This document shows, in pieces, positions 19,514-28,488 of a DNA stretch of 64,000 nt. The position numbers and the translations under genes are program-made. The stretch is from contig NZ_JACJKA010000002.1 of assembly GCF_016900355.1 (NCBI RefSeq), positions 186,001-250,000 on the forward strand. The letters run 5' to 3'. This DNA comes from Bacteroides mediterraneensis. GTDB lineage: Bacteria > Bacteroidota > Bacteroidia > Bacteroidales > Bacteroidaceae. The notes under the pieces were generated by a model that did not search any database, was not told where the DNA came from, and saw only the letters and a program-made list of their open reading frames with translations. How positions within the stretch are numbered: position 1 is the stretch's first letter; each line of letters opens with the position of its first letter.

Positions 19514-20650
19514 TCATTCCATGGAAACCGTCCTGTGCTCGGCGATGGACTGGATGGATAACGGAGTAACCGAAGTCCAGAGTGCCAAGTCGCGCAGGTC
19601 GGCCGGGTAAGCGAGCTCCTGTTTCAAATCTGCCTCCAATGCTTTGAGCATGATGTAGTCCATGCCCTCGTGGTGGGTATCCAGGCGGAGCGCTTCTTCT
19701 CCCCAATGTTTCCAGTAAGTATGTGTATATTGTTGCAAGTAAGGTGCATCCGGTTCCCAAGTTTCGTGGGGGCTTCTTCCTTCGATATAGATACGTTGCA
19801 ATTCTCCCTGCCAGATTCCTTTCGTGCCTTGTACCTCCAGGTCAAGACTTCGGGGGCGGGGTAAGGTGGTGTCGTGCGTAAGCGATACCAATACGCCGGA
19901 AGCCGTTTCCAGCTGTGTTAGGACGATGTCTCCTTGGGTAACAGTCGGCCGTGCATTTCCCCCTAAATCCCGGATGCGCTGATGCAGTCCGGCTGGTTTG
20001 GAAGCAAAGGAGGTGAGGCGGACGAAGCGGTCCTTGCGAGGAATGCCGGCAATGAGACAGAGCGGAGCCAGACCGTGGGTAGGGTAGAGGTCCCCGTTTT
20101 CTTGCAGGTAAAACTTGCTTCGCCAGATACTCTCCGTCTTTTTCCGGTTGCCCAGGTTTCCTTTGTCGTCCAGCAGCAGGTTGCGCAGGTCATGGCGGTA
20201 GCCGCCGCGCAGGTGTACGATTTCTCCCAACACGCCTTCACGGACCAGATTGTACATGGCCAGTACTTCTTGACGGAAAAGAGTATTTTCCAAGGGAAAG
20301 ACCTCCTTTCCGCAGACATCGGCCTGCTCAATAAGCGGTTGGTATTCGTGTAATGAAAGCCCTCCTTTGATTTCAAGCGCCACATGGCAGCCAGCCTTCA
20401 GGCAATACAGGGCATGAGGCACGTGCAGTTGCCAGGGTGAGGCAATGAATACCAGTTGCGGAGCATGCGTGGCAATCATCCGTTGATAGTCGTCACCTCC
20501 CCGATTGTAGCAAGGCACGCCATAGTCCTCTTCGTGGGCTTCCGGGTCGGCAATGGCGGTTACCTGGAAGTAAGGAATGTGGCGGGTAAGGGCCAGCAGT
20601 TGCTTGCCGCGGTATCCCATGCCGATATAAGCGATTTTGAGTGTTTCCAT
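19514..20650 (-). CDS. Gfo/Idh/MocA family protein, GH109-like, cytosolic
   Basis: 378 residues. An N-terminal Rossmann domain opens with KIAYIGMGYRGKQLL; the EIKGGLSLHEYQPL segment follows, and the C-terminal domain carries GEIVHLRGGYRHDLR and NGDLYPTHGLAPL. These last blocks are the ones I associate with GH109, the NAD-dependent alpha-N-acetylgalactosaminidases. Known GH109 proteins are usually exported, yet this one starts directly at the Rossmann strand with no signal peptide, so it would act on sugars already taken up, or be a plain sugar dehydrogenase. It lies 24 bp after the small helical gene and converges with proB (13 bp). Confidence 0.78.
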   Translation of the reverse strand: METLKIAYIGMGYRGKQLLALTRHIPYFQVTAIADPEAHEEDYGVPCYNRGGDDYQRMIATHAPQLVFIASPWQLHVPHALYCLKAGCHVALEIKGGLSLHEYQPLIEQADVCGKEVFPLENTLFRQEVLAMYNLVREGVLGEIVHLRGGYRHDLRNLLLDDKGNLGNRKKTESIWRSKFYLQENGDLYPTHGLAPLCLIAGIPRKDRFVRLTSFASKPAGLHQRIRDLGGNARPTVTQGDIVLTQLETASGVLVSLTHDTTLPRPRSLDLEVQGTKGIWQGELQRIYIEGRSPHETWEPDAPYLQQYTHTYWKHWGEEALRLDTHHEGMDYIMLKALEADLKQELAYPADLRDLALWTSVTPLSIQSIAEHRTVSME

Positions 20651-20674
20651 TGTTTGAAAGGTTAGGTAATGTAA

Positions 20675-21064
20675 TCAGTGTCTGGACTCCAGAAACTGGA
20701 TCAGCAATTCACGGGGCAGGGAGTAAGTCTTTCCGTGCGCTTGTACGTATTTCAACAAGGCTACTCCTTCCTGTTGCAGTCGGGCTTTGGGGACGATGTC
20801 TTTCGTGTCCTCTGCCATTTTCAGCATCATCATGGCCGCCAGTTCTATTTTTTCAATGCCGTCTTGTCCGTCCTGATATTGGTCAAGTAATCGTTCGCAA
20901 TCCATTTGCGCCAATTGTTCGGGCGTCATTCCTAAAATTTGCCGGGCGGTACTTTCGTATTCTTCCCAGTCTGTTTGACTGATGCGCTTTCGGCGGAGAA
21001 TCAGATTCGCGATGGCGGCGAATATTTCCTGAATCATGCGTATGAGATAATCTTGTCGAATCAT
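20675..21064 (-). CDS. Small helical protein, DUF6483-like
   Basis: 129 residues, no signal peptide, no membrane segment. It is almost wholly helical: an N-terminal IRQDYLIRMIQEIFAAIANL helix, a polar middle with DWEEYESTARQILG, and a C-terminal TPR-like helix pair. The opening resembles DUF6483 proteins, but I cannot confirm this. It is first in a two-gene unit with the GH109-like gene and divergent from the XRE-cupin regulator. Function unknown. Confidence 0.7.
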   Translation of the reverse strand: MIRQDYLIRMIQEIFAAIANLILRRKRISQTDWEEYESTARQILGMTPEQLAQMDCERLLDQYQDGQDGIEKIELAAMMMLKMAEDTKDIVPKARLQQEGVALLKYVQAHGKTYSLPRELLIQFLESRH

Positions 21065-21125
21065 AGTTTTTTGTCTTTCGATTGCAAAGTTCGAAATATT
21101 TTTCTTGCTTTTTCATAATCTTTCG

Positions 21126-21133
21126 TATTTTTG
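21126..21133 (+). promoter_or_regulatory. -7 promoter element of the XRE-cupin/ligase pair
   Basis: TATTTTTG, a full match, 25 bp before the ATG at 21158. An in-frame TTG at 21131 falls inside this element and is rejected as a start. Confidence 0.55.
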
Positions 21134-21157
21134 AAGGAAGAACTAAAAAATCGAACT

Positions 21158-21712
21158 ATGGATGAACAGATAAGACAGATAGGAGAACGCATCCGTGGCT
21201 TGCGCGATGCCTTGGAACTGAGTATGGAAGAAATGGCCGACCGTTGTGGATTGCGAGTAGAGCAGTACCGTAAGATTGAGTCGGGAGATTTTGACATTTC
21301 CGTCAGTACCTTGCAGCAAATTGCACGGAAATTTGACATTCCACTGGACGTGCTGATGTTTGGGGAAGAACCCAAGATGAATTCTTATTTCTTGACTCGC
21401 TGGGGAACCGGCATCTCGGTAGAACGTACGAAAGCCTACAAATACCAGGCACTGGCTTCCGGCTTTCGGAACCGCAAGGCCGACCCGTTTTTGGTGACGG
21501 TGGAGCCGAAGCCAGAGGATACACCTATTTATTATAATACCCATTACGGTCAGGAGTTCAACATGGTGCTGGAAGGCCGGATGTTGTTAAGCATTAACGG
21601 GAGAGACCTGATTTTGGAGCAGGGAGACAGCCTTTATTTTGACTCCTCTCTTCCGCACGGCATGAAGGCCCTCGACGGAAAGGCCGTGAAATTCCTGGCA
21701 ATTGTAATGTAG
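21158..21712 (+). CDS. XRE family regulator with C-terminal cupin domain
   Basis: 184 residues. An N-terminal lambda-repressor-like HTH (about 8-62) includes [25 protein letters not shown] helices and [16 protein letters not shown]-terminal cupin (about 110-180) has [15 protein letters not shown] and [17 protein letters not shown], the usual small-molecule sensor. It is followed after 20 bp by the acyl-CoA ligase on the same strand, so it most likely senses the ligase substrate or product and controls this pair. The direction of control is not known. Confidence 0.9.
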   Translation: MDEQIRQIGERIRGLRDALELSMEEMADRCGLRVEQYRKIESGDFDISVSTLQQIARKFDIPLDVLMFGEEPKMNSYFLTRWGTGISVERTKAYKYQALASGFRNRKADPFLVTVEPKPEDTPIYYNTHYGQEFNMVLEGRMLLSINGRDLILEQGDSLYFDSSLPHGMKALDGKAVKFLAIVM

Positions 21713-21732
21713 AAATTAAGACTGAAAAATAT

Positions 21733-23388
21733 ATGTTAGAAAGATTCGTTGAACAGACTCATTTTACCTCGCAAGAGGACTTCATCGCACATTTTAAGGT
21801 AAAAGTGCCGGAAAATTTCAATTTCGGTTATGATGTGGTAGATGCTTGGGCGGCAGAACGTCCGGAAAAGAACGCTTTGCTTTGGACCAACGATAAAGGC
21901 GAGCACATTCAGTTTACGTATGCAGATTTGAAGAAATATACCGATATGACGGCTTCCTACTTCCAGAGCCTGGGTATCGGGCAGGGCGATAAGGTGATGC
22001 TGATTCTGAAACGCCGTTATGAATTCTGGTTCTCCATCATTGCCTTGCACAAGATTGGGGCCATCACCATTCCGGCCACGCATTTGCTGACCAAGAAAGA
22101 CATTGTGTACCGCTGTCAGGCAGCGGGCATCAAGGTGATTGTGGCCGCCGGCGAGCCGGTTATCACGAAACATATTCTGGATGCCATGCCCGAATCGCCA
22201 ACGGTGGAACGGCTGGTAAGCGTAGGTCCGGAATATCCGGAAGGCTTTGAAGACTTTCATAAAGGAATGGAGGCAGCCCCTCCTTTCGTACGTCCGGCAC
22301 ATGTGAATACCAACGACGACATTTCTTTGATGTATTTCACCTCGGGTACAACCGGTGAACCGAAGATGGTGGCCCATGATTTCACGTATCCGTTGGGACA
22401 TATTGCTACGGGATGCTTCTGGCATAACCTCCATGAAGACAGCTTACATTTCACCATTGCCGATACGGGATGGGGGAAGGCCGTATGGGGAAAACTCTAC
22501 GGGCAGATGATTGCCGGAGCCAATATCTTTGTGTACGACCATGAGAAGTTTACACCGGCTGATATTTTGCAGAAAATCCATGATTATCATATCACTTCGC
22601 TTTGTGCGCCTCCTACCATCTACCGCTTCCTGATTCGGGAAGACTTGTCGAAGTACGATTTGTCGTCATTGGAATATTGTACCACGGCAGGCGAAGCCTT
22701 GAATTACTCTGTGTATGAAACCTTCAAGCGTATCACGGGCATCCGGTTGATGGAAGGTTTCGGACAGACGGAAACAGCCCTGACACTGGCTACCTTCCCA
22801 TGGATGGAGCCCAAACCGGGCAGTATGGGCGTGCCTAATCCGCAGTATGACATTGACCTGCTCAAGCCAGACGGCCGCTCGGCAGAAGACGGAGAACAGG
22901 GACAGATTGTGGTACGTACCGACAAGGGCAAACCGCTGGGCTTGTTCAAGGAATACTATCGTGACCCGGCCTTGACACACGAAGCTTGGCACGACGGAGT
23001 CTATTACACGGGGGATGTGGCCTGGCGTGACGAGGACGGTTACTACTGGTTTGTAGGTCGTGCCGACGATGTCATCAAAAGCTCGGGTTACCGTATCGGC
23101 CCGTTCGAAGTAGAAAGTGCCCTGATGACTCATCCGGCGGTGGTGGAATGTGCCATTACGGGTGTGCCCGATGAAATTCGCGGGCAGGTAGTGAAGGCGA
23201 CCATCGTACTGGCAAAGGATTACAAGCAGAAAGCCGGACCGGAACTGGTGAAGGAACTGCAAGACCATGTGAAACGGGTGACGGCACCTTACAAATATCC
23301 GCGTGTCATTGAGTTTGTCGACGAATTGCCGAAGACCATCAGTGGTAAAATCCGCCGAGTGGAAATTCGAGAAAAAGACAATGCCTGA
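21733..23388 (+). CDS. AMP-forming acyl-CoA synthetase
   Basis: 551 residues of the ANL superfamily: activates a carboxylic acid with ATP and couples it to CoA, cytosolic. Core motifs: [17 protein letters not shown] (P-loop), [29 protein letters not shown], and the C-terminal lysine region [15 protein letters not shown]. The sequence resembles medium-chain/benzoate-type ligases rather than acetyl-CoA synthetase, which is about 100 residues longer. It shares a transcript with the XRE-cupin regulator and ends at a strong terminator. The acid used is unknown. Confidence 0.9.
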   Translation: MLERFVEQTHFTSQEDFIAHFKVKVPENFNFGYDVVDAWAAERPEKNALLWTNDKGEHIQFTYADLKKYTDMTASYFQSLGIGQGDKVMLILKRRYEFWFSIIALHKIGAITIPATHLLTKKDIVYRCQAAGIKVIVAAGEPVITKHILDAMPESPTVERLVSVGPEYPEGFEDFHKGMEAAPPFVRPAHVNTNDDISLMYFTSGTTGEPKMVAHDFTYPLGHIATGCFWHNLHEDSLHFTIADTGWGKAVWGKLYGQMIAGANIFVYDHEKFTPADILQKIHDYHITSLCAPPTIYRFLIREDLSKYDLSSLEYCTTAGEALNYSVYETFKRITGIRLMEGFGQTETALTLATFPWMEPKPGSMGVPNPQYDIDLLKPDGRSAEDGEQGQIVVRTDKGKPLGLFKEYYRDPALTHEAWHDGVYYTGDVAWRDEDGYYWFVGRADDVIKSSGYRIGPFEVESALMTHPAVVECAITGVPDEIRGQVVKATIVLAKDYKQKAGPELVKELQDHVKRVTAPYKYPRVIEFVDELPKTISGKIRRVEIREKDNA

Positions 23389-23404
23389 ATGAAATGAAAC
23401 TCAG

Positions 23405-23439
23405 AAAGCCGGGATGCGGTAAAGCGTTCCGGCTTTTTT
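23405..23439 (+). terminator. Intrinsic terminator after the acyl-CoA synthetase gene
   Basis: AAAGCCGG (23405-23412) pairs with CCGGCTTT (23429-23436), the stem continuing inwards with one mismatch to a GGTAAA loop, followed by T6. Confidence 0.88.
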
Positions 23440-23450
23440 GTGTCAGAAAA

Positions 23451-24326
23451 TCAGATGCGTGTATCGGCTCCCCACATCATTTTCTCGCGCAAGGTGTTGA
23501 AGAAAGAGTGATGGCAACGTTTCACAATGCGGATGAAATGTTCACCCCGACGGATGGTCAGCCGACTGCCTTCGCGGAAGGTCTCGCTACGACCGTCAAT
23601 GGCAATCAGGAAATTGTGGCTGCGGCTTTCCACTTCTAAGGTGATTTCCCAGTCATCCCGAATCACGATGGGACGTACGTTGAGGCTGTGCGGGGCTACG
23701 GCGGTCAGGCTGATAGTACCGCTTTGGGGAACTAAAATCGGGCCACCTACGCTGAGGGAATAACCCGTGGACCCGGTAGGAGTGGCCACAATCAGTCCGT
23801 CGGCTTGGTACACATTCAATAATTCCCCGTTGATGTATGCCCGAATGGAAATCATGGATGAACTGTCGCGCTTCAGGATGGCGATTTCATTCAGTCCGTA
23901 GGGATATCCTTTCAGCACCTGTCCGTTGCTGGTCAGTTTCAATACCCTTCGCGGTTCGGCCAAGTACATTCCCTGATGAATCTCTTCAAAAGTTTCCTCC
24001 ATCTGGTCGGGGGTAATATCGGCCAGGAACCCCAGACGTCCGGTGTTGATACCCAGTATGGGAATTTCCTTGTTACCCACCAGGCTGGCGGTTTTCAGGA
24101 AAGTGCCGTCGCCACCGATACTGAGGGCCATATCCGCCGTAAAGTCATCGTGACCGTTGAAAATCTCCAGTCCTGTCAGGTCTGCACTTGTATGCAAGCG
24201 CAGGAACTCGTAAAATTCCCGGTGAATACAGATATGGTCTTCCTTGTGCCGGAGAATCTCCAGCAGATGGGTCACGTGGGCTGATTTATGTTCCTGATAC
24301 GTGTTTCCAAAGAGGGCGAATTTCAT
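23451..24326 (-). CDS. nadK: NAD kinase
   Basis: ATP-dependent phosphorylation of NAD to NADP. 291 residues from [11 protein letters not shown] at 24326; an in-frame ATG at 24338 is an alternative, and longer in-frame starts would lie upstream of the promoter. The GGDGT motif is in [13 protein letters not shown], followed by [21 protein letters not shown] and [13 protein letters not shown]. The gene converges with the ligase gene and is divergent from pdxJ, its promoter facing that of pdxJ. Confidence 0.96.
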   Translation of the reverse strand: MKFALFGNTYQEHKSAHVTHLLEILRHKEDHICIHREFYEFLRLHTSADLTGLEIFNGHDDFTADMALSIGGDGTFLKTASLVGNKEIPILGINTGRLGFLADITPDQMEETFEEIHQGMYLAEPRRVLKLTSNGQVLKGYPYGLNEIAILKRDSSSMISIRAYINGELLNVYQADGLIVATPTGSTGYSLSVGGPILVPQSGTISLTAVAPHSLNVRPIVIRDDWEITLEVESRSHNFLIAIDGRSETFREGSRLTIRRGEHFIRIVKRCHHSFFNTLREKMMWGADTRI

Positions 24327-24401
24327 CTTTCGCTGCATATAGGGTGTCGTTTTTATCAATCTTTTTAAGAATAAACATGTCAAGTTTTTCGTAAAACCTG
24401 C

Positions 24402-24430
24402 TAACTTTGCACGATGTTGATGCAAAGATA
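24402..24430. promoter_or_regulatory. Face-to-face promoters of pdxJ and nadK
   Basis: A plus-strand TAACTTTG (24402-24409) and a minus-strand TATCTTTG (24430-24423) point at each other with 13 bp between, so both transcripts would start within this interval and overlap at their 5' ends. Each is a full TAnnTTTG match. pdxJ then has a leader of about 120 nt and nadK one of about 90 nt. Confidence 0.55.
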
Positions 24431-24535
24431 GTGAAAGGCAAGGGCAGAGACAAACGGAAAACAAAGTTTTCAGATTGGACTATGCCGGGCCGCATCCTGT
24501 CTTCGCGTGAGCAAAGATAACGAAATTCACGGAAT

Positions 24536-25249
24536 ATGACTAAATTAAGTGTAAACATAAATAAGGTGGCTACGCTTCGTAATGCACGTGGCGGAAATAA
24601 CCCGGATGTAGAGAAAGTGGCCTTGGACTGCGAGCAGTTTGGGGCGGAAGGTATCACGGTTCATCCTCGTCCGGATGAACGGCATATCCGCTATTCGGAT
24701 GTGTATGCCTTGCGCCCAGTATTGAAAACGGAATTTAATATTGAAGGATATCCCTCAAAGGAGTTTGTCGATCTGGTATTGAAGGTGAAACCTACCCAGG
24801 TGACGTTGGTACCGGATGCGCCCGATCAGATTACCTCCAACTGTGGTTGGGATACCAAAACACATCAGGCATTCCTGACGGAACTGATGGACACTTTCGG
24901 AGAAGCAGGTATCCGTACGTCTATTTTTGTGGGGACAGACTTGGAACTGATTGAATATGCAGCCAAAACAGGGGCCGACCGGGTGGAACTGTACACCGAA
25001 CCTTATGCTTCCCTTTATCCCAAAAATCCGGAAGCCGCTGTGGCTCCTTTTGTGGAAGCTGCCGACCGCGTACATAAACTGGGGATGGGACTGAACGCCG
25101 GACACGATTTGAGTCTGGTGAACCTGAAGTATTTCCATGAGCATATTCCTTGGCTGGATGAGGTTTCCATCGGCCATGCCTTGATATGCGATGCATTGTA
25201 TTTAGGATTGAAGAAAACCATTGAAGAATATAAAAATTGCCTTCGTTAA
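24536..25249 (+). CDS. pdxJ: Pyridoxine 5'-phosphate synthase
   Basis: Final ring-forming step of the DXP-dependent vitamin B6 pathway, from 1-deoxyxylulose 5-phosphate and aminoacetone phosphate derivative. 237 residues, family length. Landmarks: [35 protein letters not shown], and [13 protein letters not shown] with [16 protein letters not shown] near the C-terminus. It begins the pdxJ-exbB-exbD-tonB run; exbB starts 3 bp after its stop. Confidence 0.97.
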   Translation: MTKLSVNINKVATLRNARGGNNPDVEKVALDCEQFGAEGITVHPRPDERHIRYSDVYALRPVLKTEFNIEGYPSKEFVDLVLKVKPTQVTLVPDAPDQITSNCGWDTKTHQAFLTELMDTFGEAGIRTSIFVGTDLELIEYAAKTGADRVELYTEPYASLYPKNPEAAVAPFVEAADRVHKLGMGLNAGHDLSLVNLKYFHEHIPWLDEVSIGHALICDALYLGLKKTIEEYKNCLR

Positions 25250-25252
25250 ATT

Positions 25253-25972
25253 ATGATGACTTTAACTTTACTGGCTGCCGCTCAGGCTGTAGCCGACACG
25301 ATGGCCGGAGCAAATCCGGTGCTGACTCCGGTTTCTTCCGGTGAGCCACAGATGAATCTTTGGGACATGGCCTGCAAGGGAGGCTGGATTATGATTGTAC
25401 TGGCTGTGATGTCGGTAATTGCTTTCTATATTTTCTTTGAACGGGCAGTAGCCATTCGTAAGGCGGGAAAAGATGACCCTTTGTTTATGGACCGTATCCG
25501 CGACTATATCAAGTCGGGTGAAATTAAGTCGGCCATTAACTATTGCCGCATTACGAACACTCCTTCGGCTCGCATGATTGAGAAAGGAATCACCCGTATG
25601 GGCCGTCCGGTAGCCGACGTGCAGGCTGCCATCGAGAATACCGGAAACATTGAAGTGGCCAAGCTGGAAAACGGCTTGTCTATCATGGCCACCATTTCGA
25701 GTGGGGCCCCGATGCTGGGATTCCTCGGTACGGTGACCGGTATGGTGCGTGCCTTCTGGAACATGGCCAACGCGGGCAATAACATCGACATCACTTTGTT
25801 GTCGAGCGGTATTTACGAAGCCATGATTACTACGGTAGGTGGATTGGTGGTAGGTATTGCTACAATGTTTGCCTACAATCACTTGGTATACCGTGTAGAC
25901 AAGGTGGTGAGTCAGATGGAAGCACGCACATTGGCTTTCATGGACTTGTTGAATGAACCGACTGAAAAATAA
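25253..25972 (+). CDS. exbB: MotA/TolQ/ExbB proton channel protein
   Basis: 239 residues, inner membrane. An N-terminal periplasmic tail, TM1 near residues 45-65 (WIMIVLAVMSVIAFYIFFE), then a cytosolic helix region, TM2 with SGAPMLGFLGTVTGMVRAF and TM3 with GIYEAMITTVGGLVVGIATM, the conserved channel helices. It forms the proton-driven motor with ExbD and TonB for outer-membrane receptors. It lies 3 bp after pdxJ and 6 bp before exbD. A TolQ role cannot be excluded from sequence alone. Confidence 0.93.
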   Translation: MMTLTLLAAAQAVADTMAGANPVLTPVSSGEPQMNLWDMACKGGWIMIVLAVMSVIAFYIFFERAVAIRKAGKDDPLFMDRIRDYIKSGEIKSAINYCRITNTPSARMIEKGITRMGRPVADVQAAIENTGNIEVAKLENGLSIMATISSGAPMLGFLGTVTGMVRAFWNMANAGNNIDITLLSSGIYEAMITTVGGLVVGIATMFAYNHLVYRVDKVVSQMEARTLAFMDLLNEPTEK

Positions 25973-25978
25973 ACGCGT

Positions 25979-26395
25979 ATGGCATTAAAGAGAAGACAGA
26001 AAATATCACCCAGCTTCAGCATGTCGTCTATGACCGACCTGATATTTCTGCTGTTGATATTTTTTATGATCACTTCTACCATGGTATCGCCGAATGCCAT
26101 CAAGGTGCTTCTGCCGCAAGGTTCGGAGCAGACTTCGGCAAAGCCTATGGCACGGGTGATCATTGACAAAGACCTGAATTATTACGGCGCCTTCGGTAAC
26201 GAGGATGAAATGCCGCTGGCCATTGACGAGGTGCCCGCATTTCTTCAGAAATGTGCCCGGAAAGAACCGGAGATGTATGTGGCCTTGTACGCCGACGAGT
26301 CCATTCCGTATCGTGAAATCGTCCGGATATTGAACATTGCAAATGAGAACCATTTCAAAATGGTCTTGGCAACTCGCCGTCCGGATAAAAACTAA
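25979..26395 (+). CDS. exbD: ExbD/TolR family protein
   Basis: 138 residues. One N-terminal membrane helix preceded by SMTDLIFLLLIFFMITSTM, whose Asp is the proton-carrying residue of the family, then a periplasmic domain ending in MVLATRRPDKN. It partners ExbB upstream (6 bp) and TonB downstream (8 bp). Confidence 0.94.
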   Translation: MALKRRQKISPSFSMSSMTDLIFLLLIFFMITSTMVSPNAIKVLLPQGSEQTSAKPMARVIIDKDLNYYGAFGNEDEMPLAIDEVPAFLQKCARKEPEMYVALYADESIPYREIVRILNIANENHFKMVLATRRPDKN

Positions 26396-26403
26396 AAAGC
26401 AGA

Positions 26404-27246
26404 GTGACGTTGAAAAAAAATAAGGTAATCGGAATTGTATGTACGGTGGTTTTGCACCTGCTGGTGTTGCTGCTGCTGTTTCTTCTGAAGCTGACCGTAC
26501 CGGCAGAACAGGAGGAAGGCGGTGTGCCCGTGATGCTGGGCAACACGGAACTGGCGGGAGGGGAAGCCGACCCTTATACCTTGACCGAGGTGGATATGAT
26601 GCCTTCGGAAGCTCCTGCTGCGCAGGAAGCGGCGGAGACACCTGCCGTAGACCAGCCGATGATTACGCAGCAGGATGAACCTTCGTTGCAGGTGAAGAAG
26701 GAGACTCCGAAAAAAGAAACGCCCAAGAAGGAGCAGCCGAAGAAAACGCCGGTGAAGACCGAAACGCAGACCGTGAACAAGCCGAAGGAGAAGACTGAGG
26801 CGGAGAAACGGGCTGAAGCGGAAAAGGCTGCGGCACAGGCGGCTGCCAACAAGATAGCCGGTGCCTTTGGGAAAGGCTCTCAGATGGGTAGCAAGGGAAA
26901 TGCTTCCGGTGCCGGTTTGCAGGGAAGTCCTACCGGGAATTCCTCCACTGGAAAGACGAGTGGTGTAGGCGGTTATGGTACCTTCGACCTGAATGGCCGT
27001 TCACTGGGCAGCGGAAAACTTCCGGTACCGGTGTACAACGTGCAGGATGAGGGCCGTGTGGTAGTAACCATCGTGGTGAATCCCGCAGGACAGGTCATCA
27101 GTACCAGTATCAACAAGCGGACAAACACGGTGAACCCGACGTTGCGGAGAGCAGCGGAAGAGGCGGCCCGGAAAGCCCGCTTCAATGCGGTGGATGGGGT
27201 GAACAACCAGAGTGGTACCATCACCTATTATTTTAAATTGAGATAA
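26404..27246 (+). CDS. tonB: TonB family energy transducer
   Basis: 280 residues starting at GTG (MTLKKNKVIGIV). One membrane helix (about 9-30), a proline/lysine/glutamate-rich spacer with KKETPKK and KEQPKKTP repeats that spans the periplasm, a Gly/Ser-rich stretch, and a C-terminal TonB domain (about 195-280) with GRVVVTIVVNPAGQVIS and ending in TYYFKLR. It links the ExbB/ExbD motor to outer-membrane receptors such as the SusC- and XusA-like proteins of this window. Confidence 0.92.
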   Translation: MTLKKNKVIGIVCTVVLHLLVLLLLFLLKLTVPAEQEEGGVPVMLGNTELAGGEADPYTLTEVDMMPSEAPAAQEAAETPAVDQPMITQQDEPSLQVKKETPKKETPKKEQPKKTPVKTETQTVNKPKEKTEAEKRAEAEKAAAQAAANKIAGAFGKGSQMGSKGNASGAGLQGSPTGNSSTGKTSGVGGYGTFDLNGRSLGSGKLPVPVYNVQDEGRVVVTIVVNPAGQVISTSINKRTNTVNPTLRRAAEEAARKARFNAVDGVNNQSGTITYYFKLR

Positions 27247-27271
27247 TTTTTAATTCTAAACAGATAGATTT

Positions 27272-27820
27272 ATGAAAGCAGTTTGTATCTTTTTGGCTGA
27301 AGGTTTCGAGGAAATGGAAGCCATGTTCCCGTTGGATATCATGCGTAGAGGCGGATTGAATGTAAAAACCGTGTCTGTAACCGGCAATAAGACCGTAACC
27401 AGCTCTCATCAGGTACCTATCGTAGCCGATATGTTGTTTGAAGACCTGAAAGAGGACGAAGTGGAAATGATTGTACTTCCCGGAGGACTGCCAGGTGCCA
27501 CCAACTTGGATGCACATGCCGGACTGGACAAGCTGATCATGAGTTTCGCTGCTGCCGGAAAACCGCTGGCTGCCATTTGTGCCGCTCCGCTGGTATATGG
27601 CAAACGTGGTTTGCTGAAAGGCAAGAAAGCAACCTGCTATCCGGGCTTCGACAAGTTCCTGGAAGGAGCAGAATATACAGGCAACATGGTAGAAATTGTT
27701 GACAACTTCATCTTGGGTAAAGGTCCGGGTGCTGCGCCTGCCTTTGGCTTTGCTATTCTGGAAAAATATGCCGGTGCAGAAAAGACCCTTGAAGTGAAAA
27801 AAGGAATGTTGCTGGCATAA
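27272..27820 (+). CDS. DJ-1/PfpI (ThiJ) family protein
   Basis: 182 residues, cytosolic. N-terminal [13 protein letters not shown] with the conserved Glu next to the active site; the nucleophile elbow [14 protein letters not shown] carries the reactive Cys. The family includes glyoxalase-, deglycase- and chaperone-like activities against reactive carbonyls or oxidative stress. It is 25 bp after tonB and overlaps ispD by 1 nt (TAATG), so it is in the same transcript. The precise activity is unresolved. Confidence 0.9.
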   Translation: MKAVCIFLAEGFEEMEAMFPLDIMRRGGLNVKTVSVTGNKTVTSSHQVPIVADMLFEDLKEDEVEMIVLPGGLPGATNLDAHAGLDKLIMSFAAAGKPLAAICAAPLVYGKRGLLKGKKATCYPGFDKFLEGAEYTGNMVEIVDNFILGKGPGAAPAFGFAILEKYAGAEKTLEVKKGMLLA

Positions 27821-28488
27821 TGAAGAAATATGTCATTGTGGTAGCGGGAGGAAAAGGCCTGCGTATGGGGGGAGAGATTCCCAAACAGTTCATACCGGTA
27901 AAAGGAAAGCCGGTGTTGATACGTACGCTGGAGGCTTTTCATGCCTGTGACCCGCAGATTGAACTGATTGTGGTGCTTCCGGTGGAACAGCGTTCCTACT
28001 GGGAGCACCTTTGTGCTGAATACGGATTTACCTTGCCTCACCGGATTGCGGCGGGGGGAGAGACCCGTTTTCATTCCGTGAAGAACGGACTGGCTCTGGT
28101 AGAGGAAGACGGATTTGTCGGAGTGCACGACGGAGTTCGTCCTTTTGTCTCTTCCCAAGTGATTGCGGACTGTTATGCGAAGGCCGACACCCTGCAGGCC
28201 GTAGTGCCAGTGACGGATGTGGTGGAAACCGTACGTCATCTGTTGCCCGAAGGAGGCAGTGAGACCGTATCGCGCAATGAATACAAGCTGGTGCAGACAC
28301 CGCAGGTCTTTACGGTGGAACTGCTGAAACGGGCTTATGCCCAGGAATACAAGCCCTTCTTTACCGACGATGCTTCGGTGGTGGAAGCATTGGATCAGCC
28401 GGTACACTTAGTGCCTGGCAATCGGGAAAATATCAAACTCACCACTCCTTTTGACTTGAAAGTAGCAGAATCTCTTATCGACGACTGA
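27820..28488 (+). CDS. ispD: 2-C-methyl-D-erythritol 4-phosphate cytidylyltransferase
   Basis: CTP-dependent third step of the MEP isoprenoid pathway. 222 residues. N-terminal CTP-binding [18 protein letters not shown], then [10 protein letters not shown] and [10 protein letters not shown]. Stop and start codons overlap with recG by 1 nt (TGATG). Together with dxr at 62.5 kb it shows the MEP route in this organism. Confidence 0.96.
   Translation: MKKYVIVVAGGKGLRMGGEIPKQFIPVKGKPVLIRTLEAFHACDPQIELIVVLPVEQRSYWEHLCAEYGFTLPHRIAAGGETRFHSVKNGLALVEEDGFVGVHDGVRPFVSSQVIADCYAKADTLQAVVPVTDVVETVRHLLPEGGSETVSRNEYKLVQTPQVFTVELLKRAYAQEYKPFFTDDASVVEALDQPVHLVPGNRENIKLTTPFDLKVAESLIDD

Noticed and set aside
24410-24535. 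Riboswitch in the pdxJ leader
   Set aside because: I looked for a conserved aptamer-like fold and saw none; the leader length may only reflect the choice of promoter.
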